This document shows positions 63,605 to 64,000 of a stretch of 64,000 bases of DNA, piece by piece; the first letter of the stretch is position 1; every line of letters starts with the position of its first letter. This DNA is from Bacteroidota bacterium (GTDB lineage: Bacteria; Bacteroidota; Bacteroidia; Chitinophagales; LD1), in contig JAFDYN010000010.1 in the NCBI GenBank assembly GCA_018267385.1, forward strand, positions 124,001-188,000. The letters are read 5' to 3'. Under the pieces are notes generated by a model. It was not told the DNA's origin and did not search any database. It saw nothing but the letters and a program-made list of their open reading frames with translations. The position numbers were made by a program, and so were the translations under genes.

Positions 63605-64000
63605 TTAATTTGCTTTCACGATCTTTTTGATCACATCCTGACTTCCGTCATTGAGGTGCAGCAGGTAGATGCCTGCGGGATACTGAGTCAGGTTGAGTGT
63701 ATAAGATATACTTGGCTGCATATAGTCTATGGTCTGTATCAGTTGTCCTGTCTCATTATAGAGTTTGCCTGTCACGTTATTGCTGCTCTTGTTATCCATA
63801 TAGATGTAGAAATACCCCGTAGACGGATTAGGCATTATCTCACAGGCCGGTGTTTTCTGCATGTCGTTCACACCAGTAGTGCCGGTATACACGGTGGTAG
63901 CCCCGCTGATCGTATTGTGGCCACCGGGGTTCTGAGGACCGTTGGCTATATTGCCAGACTGCACCACACCGTAGTAGGTGCCTGTAGAGGTGTAGGGATA
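63605..64000 (-). CDS. C-terminal end of a T9SS-sorted protein (5' part outside window)
   Basis: The frame is open to the window edge and contributes 131 residues. The final 80 residues are a type A sorting domain (CEIMPNPSTGYFYIYMD, LYNETGQLIQTI, YPAGIYLLHLNDG, IKKIVKAN). The part before it is rich in Gly, Thr and Ser. It ends 12 bases before the MbnP-like gene, so it may belong to the same operon. Confidence 0.8.
   Translation of the reverse strand, partial: YPYTSTGTYYGVVQSGNIANGPQNPGGHNTISGATTVYTGTTGVNDMQKTPACEIMPNPSTGYFYIYMDNKSSNNVTGKLYNETGQLIQTIDYMQPSISYTLNLTQYPAGIYLLHLNDGSQDVIKKIVKAN

Overview
The window looks like a chromosomal segment of a Bacteroidota bacterium, probably near the Chitinophagaceae. 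Five proteins carry, or appear to end in, C-terminal sorting domains of the type IX secretion system (T9SS). Secreted proteins and lipoproteins are abundant. Recognisable promoters follow the Bacteroidota pattern TTG/TTTG, about 20 bases, TAnnTTTG, and Shine-Dalgarno sequences are mostly absent. No rRNA, CRISPR array, transposase or phage structural gene was seen.

Layout. 1-4.7 kb: a truncated secreted Trp-rich protein, a small lipoprotein, a DUF4476 protein, a GNAT acetyltransferase and secreted proteins. 4.7-13.8 kb: GH92 mannosidase, an SGNH/MBOAT O-acylation pair, a serine hydrolase, two secreted proteins and GluQRS. 13.8-19.3 kb: an EamA transporter, an RRM protein, the operon crp-like/MBL/nadC, a lipoprotein and a toxin-antitoxin-HIT operon. 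19.3-27 kb: dnaE, an AT-rich membrane protein, a GNAT remnant with palindromic repeats, and thrS. 27-37.5 kb: a second toxin-antitoxin pair with a nonsense-broken toxin, infC (TTG start), tRNA-Lys, and a tamB/tamL-type pair.

37.5-43.4 kb, all on the minus strand, is the most unusual region. A strong Bacteroidota promoter precedes tiny open frames with hairpins, two small protein genes, a packed array of 13 tRNA genes (Gln, Leu-UAG, Lys, Arg-ACG, Asp, Asn, Thr, Phe, Arg-UCU, Trp, Gly, His, Tyr), a small possibly ADP-ribosyltransferase-like protein, the RNA ligase RtcB, a YkuK-type RNase H-fold protein and a BCS1-like AAA ATPase. Several array tRNAs are structurally odd. The set includes all four tRNAs that normally carry queuosine (Tyr, His, Asn, Asp), plus Arg and Lys, which are known targets of anticodon nucleases. 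I propose a tRNA replacement and repair island; this is inference.

43.5-64 kb: a giant M4 metalloprotease with nine SprB-like repeats, a SNF2 helicase, rpmI-rplT (separated from infC by about 22 kb), ribD with a transporter, a second secreted metalloprotease, a nucleoside phosphorylase/MgtC/DUF2252 cluster, a transmembrane Ser/Thr kinase, and a MbnP/MbnH-like pair next to a truncated T9SS protein.
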